A stretch of 64,000 bases of DNA from a virus, in the IMG/VR virus record IMGVR_UViG_3300031772_000013, positions 1-64,000 of that record; one strand, given 5' to 3'. Made by a program: the position numbers and the translations under genes. The notes beneath the pieces were generated by a model. The model worked only from the letters and a program-made list of their open reading frames with translations, was not told the DNA's origin and did no database searches. Shown here piece by piece: positions 37,595 through 46,106 of the stretch; positions within the stretch are counted from its first letter, which is position 1, and each line of letters begins with the position of its first letter.

Positions 37595-40033
37595 TTGTCG
37601 TCATTCACGGCTCTTGATTTCGCGCTCGGCTACATCGACATGGGGTTGTGCCCGATCCCGATCCCGTACCGCGAGAAGGGGCCGACGATAGAGAAGTGGA
37701 CCGAACTTCGGATCACACCAGAGACCGCGCCGCAGTATTTCAACGGCGCCCCGCAGAACATCGGCATCATCCTCGGGGAGACGTCGAAGGACTTGGTCGA
37801 TGTCGACATCGACTGCATCGAGGCGCTGGCCGTGGCGCCGTTCCTCCTACCGGCCACATCAGGACGATTCGGTCGCGCGAGCAAGCGCGCGTCGCACTGG
37901 CTCTACTTCTCGAACGTCCCGAAGCACATCAAGTACGAGGATCCGAACATCGACGGCCCGGGAAAGACGATCGTCGAACTCCGCTCGGGCGGCGTGCAGA
38001 CCGTGTTCCCCGGGAGCGTGCATGTCACCGGCGAGCCCATCGAACTCGAAGACGACGCAGACTTCGCGACGATCCCGCAGGTAACGCAAGAGGTGCTTGA
38101 GGAGGCCGTAGGGAAAGTAGCGGCGGCGTCGCTACTTGCGAGGTACTTCCCTCAAAAAGGCCGTCACGACTTCTGCCTCGCGCTCGGGGGCGGCCTCCTG
38201 CGAGACGGATGGACTGTGGACGACGCCGAGATGTTCGTTGGGATTGTGGCGTGGGTCGGTGGCTCCGACAAGCCGCGGGAGCGGGCCGCGAGCGTGCGAG
38301 GCACAGCCGAGAAGTTCGACGCTGGCGAGCCTGTCACCGGCTGGAAGCGCGTCTCCGAGCTCATCGCGGATCGCCCGCTCGGCGGTGGCATCGGCGGGAA
38401 GAAGCTCGTGTCGCGGGCTCGGAAGTGGTTGCCGGCCAAGAAAGAGCCGATAGGAGACGCCAAAATCATCCCCCTGGGAGCGGATTTGCATCGCGTGGTG
38501 GCAGCAACGCTTGCGGCACTTCCGAACGATCCGGACACGTACCAACGCGATGGACAGCTCGTGCGCGTGGTTCGCGTGGCCGAGGCCGAGGCAGAAAAAG
38601 AGAAGATGGCGGCCGGCACACCGCAGATCAAAGCGTTCGGGCTCGCCGTGCTGAAGGTGAAGCTCACGCACGTCGTGTCGTTCCAGAAATACAGCCTCAC
38701 GTCTGAGGCGTGGGTCGACACCACACCGCCCGATGACGTGACTGCCGCCGTCAAGGACTGGGGTGAGTACCCTGGCGTGCAGCCCGTGACGGGCATCATC
38801 GAGACGCCGTCGATGCGTCCTGACGGCTCGCTCATCACGGAACCGGGTTACGACGCCGCGACAGGATACATCTACGCGCCTCAGCACGAGTTCCCGCCGA
38901 TCGCCGATCACCTGACGCACGACGACGCGCGGCGCGCGCTCACGGAGCTTCTCGAGCCGTACGTGGACTTCCCGTTCAAAGACGAAGCCTCGCGACACGT
39001 TCCCGTTGCTGCTTTACTCACGCTGGTCTGCCGCCCTGCCATACGCGGAGCCGTACCCGGTTTCGTTTTCGACGCCTCCACGCAAGGCAGCGGCAAAGGT
39101 TTATGCGCGAGTGCCGTGACGGCGCTCGCGCACGGTCGTCCGGCGGCTGTCATGACTTGGCCCAGCGGGGATCGTGATGACGAGGTCGAGAAAATCCTCG
39201 CCGGCTACGCTGTGCGTGCAGCGAGCGTCATTCTGTGGGACAACATCGACAAAAGCGTCTTCGGCGGCGCCCCGCTCGACAAGGTCCTGACGGCCGTCGA
39301 TCGTGTGGAACTCCGGATCCTCGGCCAGACGAAGGTGCCGTCGCTCACCTGGCGCACGGTGATTCTGGCGACGGGGAACAACATCATGCTCGGCGCAGAC
39401 ACTACGCGCCGAGTGCTCATGTGTCGCCTTGAACCGCTGATGGAGCATCCGGAGGAACGAACGAATTTCGTGATCAAAGGCGATCTCATCGCGTGGTGCA
39501 TGACGCAGCACCCGAGGATGGTGGCAGCGGCGTTGACGCTCTTGCGTGCCTACGTGCTCGCCGGGCGGCCGAAGCGAGAAGGTACGACCGGCTGGGGATC
39601 GTTCGACCTGTGGAGGGAGCTCATCGGGGAAGCAATCGTCTGGGCCGGCGGGGCAGACGTCATGGCGACCCGGCCGACGTTCGACAAGACGACGGACGAT
39701 CCGGAGAAGGCGGCTCTCAGGACCGTCTTCGAACAACTTCCTCGACTCCTCCCTGAAGGCGGAACGGTTCGAGAGATCGTCGACAAGCTCTACCCGGAGT
39801 GGGGCGCTCCAGACCCGACATTCACGACGCTCCGCGACGCGCTTGAGTCACTCGCGCCGTCACACAAGAAAGGGCAGCCGCCCGACACAGGGAAGCTAGG
39901 CAAAGCCTTCCGCAAAGCCCGGCGTCGGGTTCTGGGGGATCGCGCTCTCGGGAGCCGCTGGATCGACATCGTCAGCACACACGCTGGCACCGCAAAATGG
40001 TGCGTGTTTTTGGTGACGCCGCCAGAAAAATGA
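37595..40033 (+). CDS. Primase-polymerase/helicase fusion
   Basis: The start is taken at TTG 37595, which has GGAGG eight bases upstream; this gives 812 residues. The frame is open to 37346 but overlaps the divergent gene there. The N-terminal prim-pol domain shows GLCPIPIPYREKGPTIEKW, VDVDID (about 68-73) and SHWLYF. A C-terminal ATPase domain has Walker A TQGSGKGL (about 495), Walker B VILWDNID (about 546) and a sensor-like ILATGNN. It would prime and unwind DNA at the adjacent origin. Confidence 0.8.
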   Translation: MSSFTALDFALGYIDMGLCPIPIPYREKGPTIEKWTELRITPETAPQYFNGAPQNIGIILGETSKDLVDVDIDCIEALAVAPFLLPATSGRFGRASKRASHWLYFSNVPKHIKYEDPNIDGPGKTIVELRSGGVQTVFPGSVHVTGEPIELEDDADFATIPQVTQEVLEEAVGKVAAASLLARYFPQKGRHDFCLALGGGLLRDGWTVDDAEMFVGIVAWVGGSDKPRERAASVRGTAEKFDAGEPVTGWKRVSELIADRPLGGGIGGKKLVSRARKWLPAKKEPIGDAKIIPLGADLHRVVAATLAALPNDPDTYQRDGQLVRVVRVAEAEAEKEKMAAGTPQIKAFGLAVLKVKLTHVVSFQKYSLTSEAWVDTTPPDDVTAAVKDWGEYPGVQPVTGIIETPSMRPDGSLITEPGYDAATGYIYAPQHEFPPIADHLTHDDARRALTELLEPYVDFPFKDEASRHVPVAALLTLVCRPAIRGAVPGFVFDASTQGSGKGLCASAVTALAHGRPAAVMTWPSGDRDDEVEKILAGYAVRAASVILWDNIDKSVFGGAPLDKVLTAVDRVELRILGQTKVPSLTWRTVILATGNNIMLGADTTRRVLMCRLEPLMEHPEERTNFVIKGDLIAWCMTQHPRMVAAALTLLRAYVLAGRPKREGTTGWGSFDLWRELIGEAIVWAGGADVMATRPTFDKTTDDPEKAALRTVFEQLPRLLPEGGTVREIVDKLYPEWGAPDPTFTTLRDALESLAPSHKKGQPPDTGKLGKAFRKARRRVLGDRALGSRWIDIVSTHAGTAKWCVFLVTPPEK

Positions 40034-40432
40034 CGCACCGCATGGTGGGGATGGTGGGGATTGGTGGGGATGTTCGGTGCCGTTGGGACCTCAACTTCAG
40101 AGGGCAATTATTTATTTATTTAATTCTTTTTCGTTTAAAAAAATAACTCCTCCGGAGATTTTGGTCCCTCTGGGTCAAACATCCCCACCAATCCCCACCA
40201 AAGGCAAAAAAGAGGGTGTAACTATCGAGAAAGACACATGTCTTGTTGGTGGGGATCGCGTTTTGGATCCCCACCAAAAGTGGTGGGGATCGCTCGGATC
40301 CCCACCAAAATGTATGGCACCATAGGGCACCCCGCAAACTTTTCTCGGTTCGAGGGCTGGTACGTGCGTCATTTCTGCCGACACTGTTAAGTGGTGGCCA
40401 CTGCCGCATTTTGGCGAGCGCCAACGACCGCC
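40034..40432. other. Probable replication origin: iterons and AT-rich element
   Basis: This 399-base non-coding region lies just downstream of the primase-helicase. The 10-mer TGGTGGGGAT occurs five times on plus (40043, 40052, 40062, 40247, 40281) and four times on minus (40181, 40191, 40267, 40298). The first three are head-to-tail at 9-10-base spacing and the last four alternate in orientation to form hairpins. Between the clusters lies an AT-rich stretch (about 40105-40147). Iterons plus an unwinding element next to an initiator-type gene is the classic origin layout. The initiator could be the primase-helicase, the ParB or the DnaA-IV-like protein. Confidence 0.7.
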
Positions 40433-40843
40433 TCACCTCGCTCGTGTGGCGAGCTCGGCGCGGAGCCTCGCGTTCTCGGACGCCAGGTGTTGGTACGACG
40501 GGGCGCCCATGTCGTCGCCGTCCACGGGAGGTTGCAGGTGGACGACACGAGCGCAGAGTCTTCCGATCTCGTCCTCCAACTCTTTCACACGAGCCTCGGC
40601 GCTGGGGGCGCTGGGGGCTGCGGCTTCCGGCCGCCCGAGGGCGAGCGCTTTGACCACCTCTTGGATCGCCACTACGGCGTACCTGATCTGGTCGATAGCC
40701 TTGTTCGTGTTGTCGTCGGGCGCCTCACCGAGCAGGTCACGTGCGGCACCGAGCCTTCTGTCGGAGTCGGCGAGGAGGGACGAGAGGTACGTCGCTTCTT
40801 CTCGCCTTCTGTCGACGTCGGCGAGGAGGGACGAGAGGTTCAT
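40433..40843 (-). CDS. Coiled-coil protein with N-terminal repeat
   Basis: This is 136 residues. Two repeats of LSSLLADxDRR near the N-terminus are followed by helical stretches (ARVKELEDEIGRLCARV, SENARLRAELATR). Its 3' end lies at the origin. It is coupled to the upstream RHH-like gene (ATGA). The function is unknown. Confidence 0.65.
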   Translation of the reverse strand: MNLSSLLADVDRRREEATYLSSLLADSDRRLGAARDLLGEAPDDNTNKAIDQIRYAVVAIQEVVKALALGRPEAAAPSAPSAEARVKELEDEIGRLCARVVHLQPPVDGDDMGAPSYQHLASENARLRAELATRAR

Positions 40844-40854
40844 CGCTTCTTCCC
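40753..40854. repeat. 51-base tandem duplication
   Basis: Two copies (40753-40803 and 40804-40854) differ at a few positions. They cover the start of the coiled-coil gene and the end of the RHH-like gene. Translated, the copies give the repeated LSSLLAD segment. Confidence 0.8.
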
Positions 40855-41019
40855 GCTCGCTTCGAGCCCTTTTTCGAGAAGCAACCGCACGACCTCGTTG
40901 ATGCTCGGCTCAATACCCGTCATCTTCTCGATGCGCTGCCTCTCGGTGACGATCTTGGAGTGTAGTTTTTTGCCCACTCGAACGCCGAGTAGGACGTCTT
41001 GCCGTTCTTTTGTAGCCAT
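40840..41019 (-). CDS. Ribbon-helix-helix-like small protein
   Basis: This is 59 residues from ATG 41019. DVLLGVRVGKKLHSKIVTER and SINEVVRLLLEKGLEASGKK form a strand-helix-helix pattern of Arc/MetJ-type regulators. It is divergent from the exonuclease gene and close to the origin, so it may regulate replication genes. Confidence 0.6.
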   Translation of the reverse strand: MATKERQDVLLGVRVGKKLHSKIVTERQRIEKMTGIEPSINEVVRLLLEKGLEASGKKR

Positions 41020-41043
41020 AGTTACGAACCGTAGCGAAAGCTG

Positions 41044-41072
41044 TTGACGGGGTGCAAGAGCGTTCGCTAAAG
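41044..41072 (+). promoter_or_regulatory. Rightward promoter candidate
   Basis: TTGACG (41044-41049) and CTAAAG (41067-41072) are separated by 17 bases, with the AAGGAAAT ribosome site and ATG following at once. It would drive the exonuclease-ParB-helicase operon. Confidence 0.45.
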
Positions 41073-41080
41073 AAGGAAAT

Positions 41081-41746
41081 ATGAGGTACGCGGCGATTCT
41101 CGATGTGGAGACGACTGGTCTTGATCCGAACGTCGACAAGACGATCGAGGTTGCGGTGATGCTTTTCGATGTGAAGCACGCCCAGCCGGTGAAGAGTTTC
41201 GCGAGCCTCATCAGAGGGGCTCCGTCGAACAACGCCTACGAGATCAACCGGATCCCTCCGGCGATGCTCTCCGAGGCGCTTGAGCCCGACGCGGTGTGGC
41301 AGGCCGTGCGATGGATCATCGAGCCGGCGGAGGTTGTGATCGCTCACAACAGCGAGTTCGACCGGCAGTTCGTGCCGGACCTCGGCAAACCGTGGGCGTG
41401 CTCCGAGAACGACATCGTGTGGCCTGGTCGCGCCCGCGGCGGTGCCCTTGTGCAACTCGCACTCTCGCTCGGTATCGGTGTTGTGAGCGTGCATCGCGCC
41501 GCTGCCGACGTGGACACGATCGCCCGCATCCTCGCCCGGTTCGCCGAGACGGGGCACGATCTCGAAGCAGTGCTGCTCCACGCGATGCGGCCGAAGGTGC
41601 GGTGCCACTCGCTCGCGCCGTTCGAGCAGAAGGATGTCGTGAAGAGTTTTGGGTTCCGCTGGAGCCCTGAGCAGAAGGTCTGGTGGCGGGTCATGCCGTT
41701 CGAGGACGCGGAGCAGTTACCGTTCAAAGTGAAGGTGGTGGGATAG
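41081..41746 (+). CDS. DnaQ-like DEDDh exonuclease
   Basis: This 221-residue protein has ILDVETTGLDP (D, E), VIAHNSEFDRQF and VHRAAADVDTIARIL (H and final D), the DEDDh order. It would remove mismatched or 3' ends. A C-terminal extension (FEQKDVVKSFGFRWSPEQKV, then WWRVMP) is a small domain often joined to such phage exonucleases. Confidence 0.85.
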   Translation: MRYAAILDVETTGLDPNVDKTIEVAVMLFDVKHAQPVKSFASLIRGAPSNNAYEINRIPPAMLSEALEPDAVWQAVRWIIEPAEVVIAHNSEFDRQFVPDLGKPWACSENDIVWPGRARGGALVQLALSLGIGVVSVHRAAADVDTIARILARFAETGHDLEAVLLHAMRPKVRCHSLAPFEQKDVVKSFGFRWSPEQKVWWRVMPFEDAEQLPFKVKVVG

Positions 41747-41749
41747 AAA

Positions 41750-42607
41750 ATGCCGAAAGCGTCAAGAGATTCATTAAACGCAAAGGGCAAACGCGACGCC
41801 TACATGTTCGATCCAGAGGATCTCGTCCTGGTCACGGACGAGAAGTCGCCGCTCTACGATGAGCGCGTAGAACTCCCGATCGACGAGGCGCTCGTTCTGA
41901 ACATCATGTTCGCCCCGGACGGAGTGCCGCAGGGGGTGCTCGAGCCCGTCAACGCGACCCGCAATCCCGAGACCGGCGCCGTCGAAGTCATCGACGGCCG
42001 GCAACGGGTGAAGGCGGCTCGCGAGGCGAACAAGCGTCTCAAGCAGCAAGGGCTCGAGCCCGTCTGGGTGCCGGCCATGCTCAAGCGGACGAACGCGCAC
42101 TCCGCGATGGGCATGATGATCAGCTCGAACGAGCACCGCCAGAACGACACCCCGATCGGGAAGGCGAAGAAGGCGCAGCGCTACATCGACCTCGGTCGGG
42201 ACGAGGCGGAGGTCGCAACGCTGCTGGGCATCAGCAAGGCGTCGGTCAAGAACATGCTTTCGTTGCTGGATGCTCCAGCGGCCGTTCGGAACGCGGTCGA
42301 GTCAGGGAAGATCACGGCGACCGACGCCTACAAGCTGGCGAAGCTCGATCCCGCAGAGGCCAAGGAGAAGGTCGCCGAACTGGTCGAGCACGCCCCGCGA
42401 ACCCCCGGCAAGAAACGGAACAGCAACGCCAAGAAGGCCCGCGAGATCGTGAGCGGCGGGAAGGAGCCGAAGATCAGCAAGAAAGGCGAGGACGCGGTCG
42501 CCGTCGACATCGCGGCGTGGCTCAGCGAGACCTACGAAGACCTTCCAGAGGGCATGCTGAAGGAGATCCGGTCGGGGGTTTGGAGAAGTATCCGAGGAGA
42601 AAAGTAG
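41750..42607 (+). CDS. parB: ParB/RepB/Spo0J-family protein
   Basis: This 285-residue protein has a ParB N-terminal domain with VEVIDGRQRVKAAREAN and NEHRQNDTPIGKAKKAQRYI. It also has a helix-turn-helix (DEAEVATLLGISKASVKNML) and a Lys-rich linker. ParB proteins bind specific DNA sites and hydrolyse CTP. No ParA gene was seen nearby, so partitioning or transcription control are both possible. Confidence 0.8.
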   Translation: MPKASRDSLNAKGKRDAYMFDPEDLVLVTDEKSPLYDERVELPIDEALVLNIMFAPDGVPQGVLEPVNATRNPETGAVEVIDGRQRVKAAREANKRLKQQGLEPVWVPAMLKRTNAHSAMGMMISSNEHRQNDTPIGKAKKAQRYIDLGRDEAEVATLLGISKASVKNMLSLLDAPAAVRNAVESGKITATDAYKLAKLDPAEAKEKVAELVEHAPRTPGKKRNSNAKKAREIVSGGKEPKISKKGEDAVAVDIAAWLSETYEDLPEGMLKEIRSGVWRSIRGEK

Positions 42608-42686
42608 ACGATACAGGTAGAAGGTGAATAGAAGGTGAGCGACGACCGTCCATCTTCCAACGACACGGGAAAAGGAGATCCCCATC

Positions 42687-44141
42687 ATGACCGACATCAA
42701 AAGAAACTGGAGCGAGTACCAGCTCGCCGTATTCGAGAACGTTGCGAATGGAACCGGCCACACCGTCGTCAAGGCGGTCGCTGGCAGCGGCAAGACGACC
42801 ACGATCGTCGAGGCGCTCGGGAGCGTCCCGAAGGGTTGCTCGACGCTCTTCGTGGCCTTCAACAAGGCCATCGCAGAGGAACTCGCGAAGCGGGCGCCTC
42901 CCGGCGTCGAGGTCTCGACTCTGCACTCGTACGGCCTGAAGGCCGTCACGCGGTCGTTCGGGCGTTTGCGTATCGACGCACATCGCGTGGATGACATGGT
43001 GAAGGCGATACGCGGCAGTGATTACGAAACCTTCGATCTTCGCCGTGATCTCGCGAAGACGGTCTCTCTCGCCAAGGGCGCGCTGGCAAGCGACGCGAGT
43101 GAGATCGACGCGCTCATCGACGCCTTCGGTATCGAGTCTGCGAAGGACGGAGCGAGGGCGAAGTTCGTTCAGGACGTGCTCAAGATCCTGGAGCAGTGCA
43201 AGGATGTGCAGGACGGCCGCATTGACTTCGACGACATGATCTGGTTGCCGGTCGCGCTCGAACTGCGGCAGCCGCAGTTCGACCGAGTGTTCGTCGACGA
43301 GACGCAGGATCTCAACCCGGCGCAGATCGAGATGACGCTGCGGGCAGTCAAGGCCGGCGGTCGGATCTGCGCGGTCGGCGACCCCAGGCAGGCGATCTAC
43401 CGGTTCCGCGGGGCCGACTCGGCCGCCGTCGACAACGTCGTGAGCAGGCTCAACGCGACCGTGCTTCCGCTCAGTGTGTGCTACCGCTGCTGCAAGGCGG
43501 TCATTCAGGAGGCGCAGACGGTCGTCCCGGAGATCGAATACGCTCCGGATGCTGAAGAGGGCGTCGTGAGCGACGCGACCATCCTGGAGATGAAAGGTGC
43601 CGGAGGCGCACAGCCTGGGGACTTCATCCTCAGCCGGACGAACGCGCCGCTCATCTCGCTCTGCATGTACTTCCTCAAGGAGGGGCGCTCGGCGACCATC
43701 CAGGGCCGGGACATCGGCGCGTCGCTCGCGGCCTTCGTCAAGAAGAGCAAGGCGCCCAACGTGGAAGCGCTCTGCGACTACGTCGAGACGTGGCGCGACG
43801 TGGAGTGCAAGCGTCTGGCGGCCAAAAACCGCGACACTCAGTCGGTCGAAGATCGGGCGGAGTGCATCCTGGCCCTCAGCGAGGGGGCGACCAATGTGGC
43901 GGACGTCATCAACCGCATCGAGTCGCTCTTCGCCGACAAGGACGACGCGAAACGGATCGTGCTCTCAAGCACGCACAAGGCGAAGGGCATGGAGCGCGAC
44001 ACGGTCTGGGTGCTCGCATCCACGTACATGCGGCGCCCTGACGTAGAAGAAAAAAATCTCTACTACGTCGCGGTAACACGGGCGCGCAAAACGCTGTACC
44101 TCGTCCAGGGCCAGTTCGGGAAGAAGGGCAGCCAGAAGTGA
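42687..44141 (+). CDS. UvrD/RecB-like SF1 helicase
   Basis: This 484-residue protein has Walker A AVAGSGKTTT (about 30-39), FVDETQDLNPAQ, VGDPRQAIYRFRGADS, STHKAKGMERDTVW and YVAVTRARKTLYLV, the standard SF1 motif order in a compact form. It probably unwinds DNA during phage replication or recombination. AAGGAG upstream supports ATG 42687. Confidence 0.88.
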   Translation: MTDIKRNWSEYQLAVFENVANGTGHTVVKAVAGSGKTTTIVEALGSVPKGCSTLFVAFNKAIAEELAKRAPPGVEVSTLHSYGLKAVTRSFGRLRIDAHRVDDMVKAIRGSDYETFDLRRDLAKTVSLAKGALASDASEIDALIDAFGIESAKDGARAKFVQDVLKILEQCKDVQDGRIDFDDMIWLPVALELRQPQFDRVFVDETQDLNPAQIEMTLRAVKAGGRICAVGDPRQAIYRFRGADSAAVDNVVSRLNATVLPLSVCYRCCKAVIQEAQTVVPEIEYAPDAEEGVVSDATILEMKGAGGAQPGDFILSRTNAPLISLCMYFLKEGRSATIQGRDIGASLAAFVKKSKAPNVEALCDYVETWRDVECKRLAAKNRDTQSVEDRAECILALSEGATNVADVINRIESLFADKDDAKRIVLSSTHKAKGMERDTVWVLASTYMRRPDVEEKNLYYVAVTRARKTLYLVQGQFGKKGSQK

Positions 44142-44515
44142 GGCGCTTCGTCGAAGTCCCCGCCTCCGCCATCCGCGAACGGTTGGCGGGGGCGGGCTTC
44201 CGCCTCCTGCTGGGAGAGCGCGGCGAGGAGGTCTACGAGCGCGCTCACGACAAGGACGGCCGGTACTCCGTCAAGGTCTACTCGTCGGTCCAGCGTGGCA
44301 AGGAGGGGGCTCGCGAGTGTGGCGCTGACGCCATCCGTGTGGTCGCGCTGCTCACCACGCCCCAGGGGGCGGTGTACCCGATCTTCAAGTCGGCCCGCGT
44401 GTACCGGACCGGCACCGTCCAGGGGGTCCTGGACAGGATGATCGAGCGTGCGCGCGAGGCGTACGCAACGTGCAACGAACACCGAAGGAAGATGAGCAAT
44501 GCCAAGAGCAAGTAG
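44138..44515 (+). CDS. Hypothetical phage protein
   Basis: This is 125 residues from GTG 44138 (GTGA overlap with the helicase). It is an alpha/beta protein (FRLLLGERGEEVYERAHDKD, RYSVKVYSSV) with a helical end. No family was recognised. Confidence 0.65.
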   Translation: MRRFVEVPASAIRERLAGAGFRLLLGERGEEVYERAHDKDGRYSVKVYSSVQRGKEGARECGADAIRVVALLTTPQGAVYPIFKSARVYRTGTVQGVLDRMIERAREAYATCNEHRRKMSNAKSK

Positions 44516-44627
44516 GCGACGCAGGAACCGAAACCGCCGCAACGCAGCCCGAAAGATGAAGGAGCAGGCGCCCAGCGCCGCGACCTCGTCCTCTGCCGCC
44601 TGGCGGCCGAAGGCGGAGAAGCCGTGA
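44499..44627 (+). CDS. 42-residue Arg-rich peptide
   Basis: ATG 44499 is preceded by AAGGAAG, and the stop overlaps the next start (GTGA). The N-terminal third is almost pure Arg/Asn (PRASRRRRNRNRRNAARK), like a nucleic-acid-binding or protamine-type peptide. The remainder is Ala/Ser/Pro-rich. It overlaps the preceding gene by 17 bases. Confidence 0.55.
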   Translation: MPRASRRRRNRNRRNAARKMKEQAPSAATSSSAAWRPKAEKP

Positions 44628-45004
44628 CAGAAGCGTGGGCACGAGCGTCTTCGATGATGTATGGGCTGACGGCCGCGTACGCGCCAGCCTCAGAGCCAAC
44701 CGTCGAGGAACTCAAGAGCGAACTCGCCGCCGCGAAGGTGTCGCACGGACACGCAAACCGCGCGCTCACGAACATGGCGGTCACGCTGTCGGACGTGATG
44801 GATCACGTCGTCGAGCTTCAGGATAGGGAGCGGAAGACGAAGCTCAAACAAGACGCGCGGTGCGCGGGGTTGGCGCAAGAACTCATGCAGTTCAACGAGG
44901 AGCGCAAACAAGCGGACGAGTCGATGGCCAAGGAGCGCAGGCGGGCGGACGCTTTGCAGGCGCAGATCGAGGCACTGCTCGGCGGCAAGAAGGAGGCGCC
45001 GTGA
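44624..45004 (+). CDS. Coiled-coil protein
   Basis: This is 126 residues from GTG 44624. It contains a long charged helix (EERKQADESMAKERRRADAL) and an N-terminal Ala-rich part. It is coupled to both neighbours by GTGA. The function is unknown. Confidence 0.6.
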   Translation: MTEAWARASSMMYGLTAAYAPASEPTVEELKSELAAAKVSHGHANRALTNMAVTLSDVMDHVVELQDRERKTKLKQDARCAGLAQELMQFNEERKQADESMAKERRRADALQAQIEALLGGKKEAP

Positions 45005-45396
45005 CGACGGCGGGCGCCGAGCTAGCAATCGGGTCGACGGTCTGGATCTTCGACGCGGAACGTCGGGTCTACGCGAAGGAGAAGATGTCGCCGGGGAAAC
45101 TTTGGTACTCCGGAGCACCGATCTGGCGGGAACACTGGCGACCGACGGCGATCGTTGGCGAGACGCGGGTGTCGTGGATCCTTGGGTACGATCGGGGGCG
45201 GAAGATCAGCAAGCGCGATCTCGCCGCCGGCACAGTGCGCGGCGCGCTCACGAGCGAGGCCGACCTCGACGCCGCCTGCTACGTGAACGATCACGCACAC
45301 AAGATCGCGGATCGCGTACAGCGCATCTCTGGCGGACTCGCGGCGGCTGAGACGCTCCGCAAGATCGCAACGCTGGTCGGGTACGAGGAACCTTGA
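45001..45396 (+). CDS. Hypothetical phage protein
   Basis: This is 131 residues from GTG 45001. An N-terminal SH3-like beta segment (LAIGSTVWIFDAERRVYAKE ... EHWRPTAIVGETRVSWILG) is followed by a helical part. It is coupled to the adenine methylase gene. No specific family was recognised. Confidence 0.65.
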   Translation: MTTAGAELAIGSTVWIFDAERRVYAKEKMSPGKLWYSGAPIWREHWRPTAIVGETRVSWILGYDRGRKISKRDLAAGTVRGALTSEADLDAACYVNDHAHKIADRVQRISGGLAAAETLRKIATLVGYEEP

Positions 45397-46106
45397 TGGT
45401 CACCGGCCCCCTCTTCAAGTGGTTCGGGTCGAAGTGGCTCTCGTCGAAGCTCTACCCGCCGCCGGAGCACGACGACGTCTTCGAGCCCTTCGCGGGTTCG
45501 GCGGGCTACTCGCTCCGGCACCACGAGAAGCGGGTCGTGCTCTGGGACGGCAACGAGCAACTGCACGAGCTCTGGGGCTGGCTCATCGACGACGCCACGG
45601 CGGCCAGCGTGCTCGAGATCCCGATCAACATCCCCGAGGGCACGGACATCGGCACACTGGGGCTCTCTCGGGGCCAGGCGCTCCTCCTCAAACACTGGCA
45701 GCGCACGAACAACGTCGGCAACTGCTGGACGATCTCGCCCTGGGGCAACAAGCCGGGCCAGTGGACCGCGAACACCCGAGCGCGCGTCGCCGATCAGCTC
45801 CACGCCGTGAAGCACTGGAAGCTGGCGCAGCTTCGCCCAGACCGTCCCGGTACCTACTTCATCGATCCGCCGTACATCTACAACTACCGGTACCGGTTCA
45901 AGGAGTTCGACCACGCGGCGCTGGTCACGAAGATCGCCATGATCCCCCGAGGGAGCCAGATCATCGTCTGCGAGGCCGCGTGCCAGAAGACGGGGCGAGT
46001 ACCGGACTACCTGCCGTTCGAGCCGTTCGGGTCGAGGATCACGTCGCGGCGGAAGAAGACCGAGAACCACCACTCGAAGGAGTATCTCTATGTTGAACGA
46101 CGTTGA
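45396..46106 (+). CDS. DNA N6-adenine methyltransferase (phage D12-like)
   Basis: This is 236 residues from ATG 45396 (TGATG overlap). FKWFGSKWLSSKLYPPPEHD, the SAM motif FEPFAGSAGYSLR and the catalytic TYFIDPPYIYNYRYRF are present. Unlike the methylase at 1503-2360, the DPPY motif is standard. It is a second adenine methylase with presumably another specificity. Confidence 0.8.
   Translation: MVTGPLFKWFGSKWLSSKLYPPPEHDDVFEPFAGSAGYSLRHHEKRVVLWDGNEQLHELWGWLIDDATAASVLEIPINIPEGTDIGTLGLSRGQALLLKHWQRTNNVGNCWTISPWGNKPGQWTANTRARVADQLHAVKHWKLAQLRPDRPGTYFIDPPYIYNYRYRFKEFDHAALVTKIAMIPRGSQIIVCEAACQKTGRVPDYLPFEPFGSRITSRRKKTENHHSKEYLYVERR

Noticed and set aside
40034-40320. Iteron cluster as a CRISPR array
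   Set aside because: The repeats are 10 bases, irregularly spaced and in both orientations.
40077-40325. ORFs inside the iteron region on both strands
   Set aside because: Their codons are dictated by the iterons and AT-rich block; no protein-like pattern.
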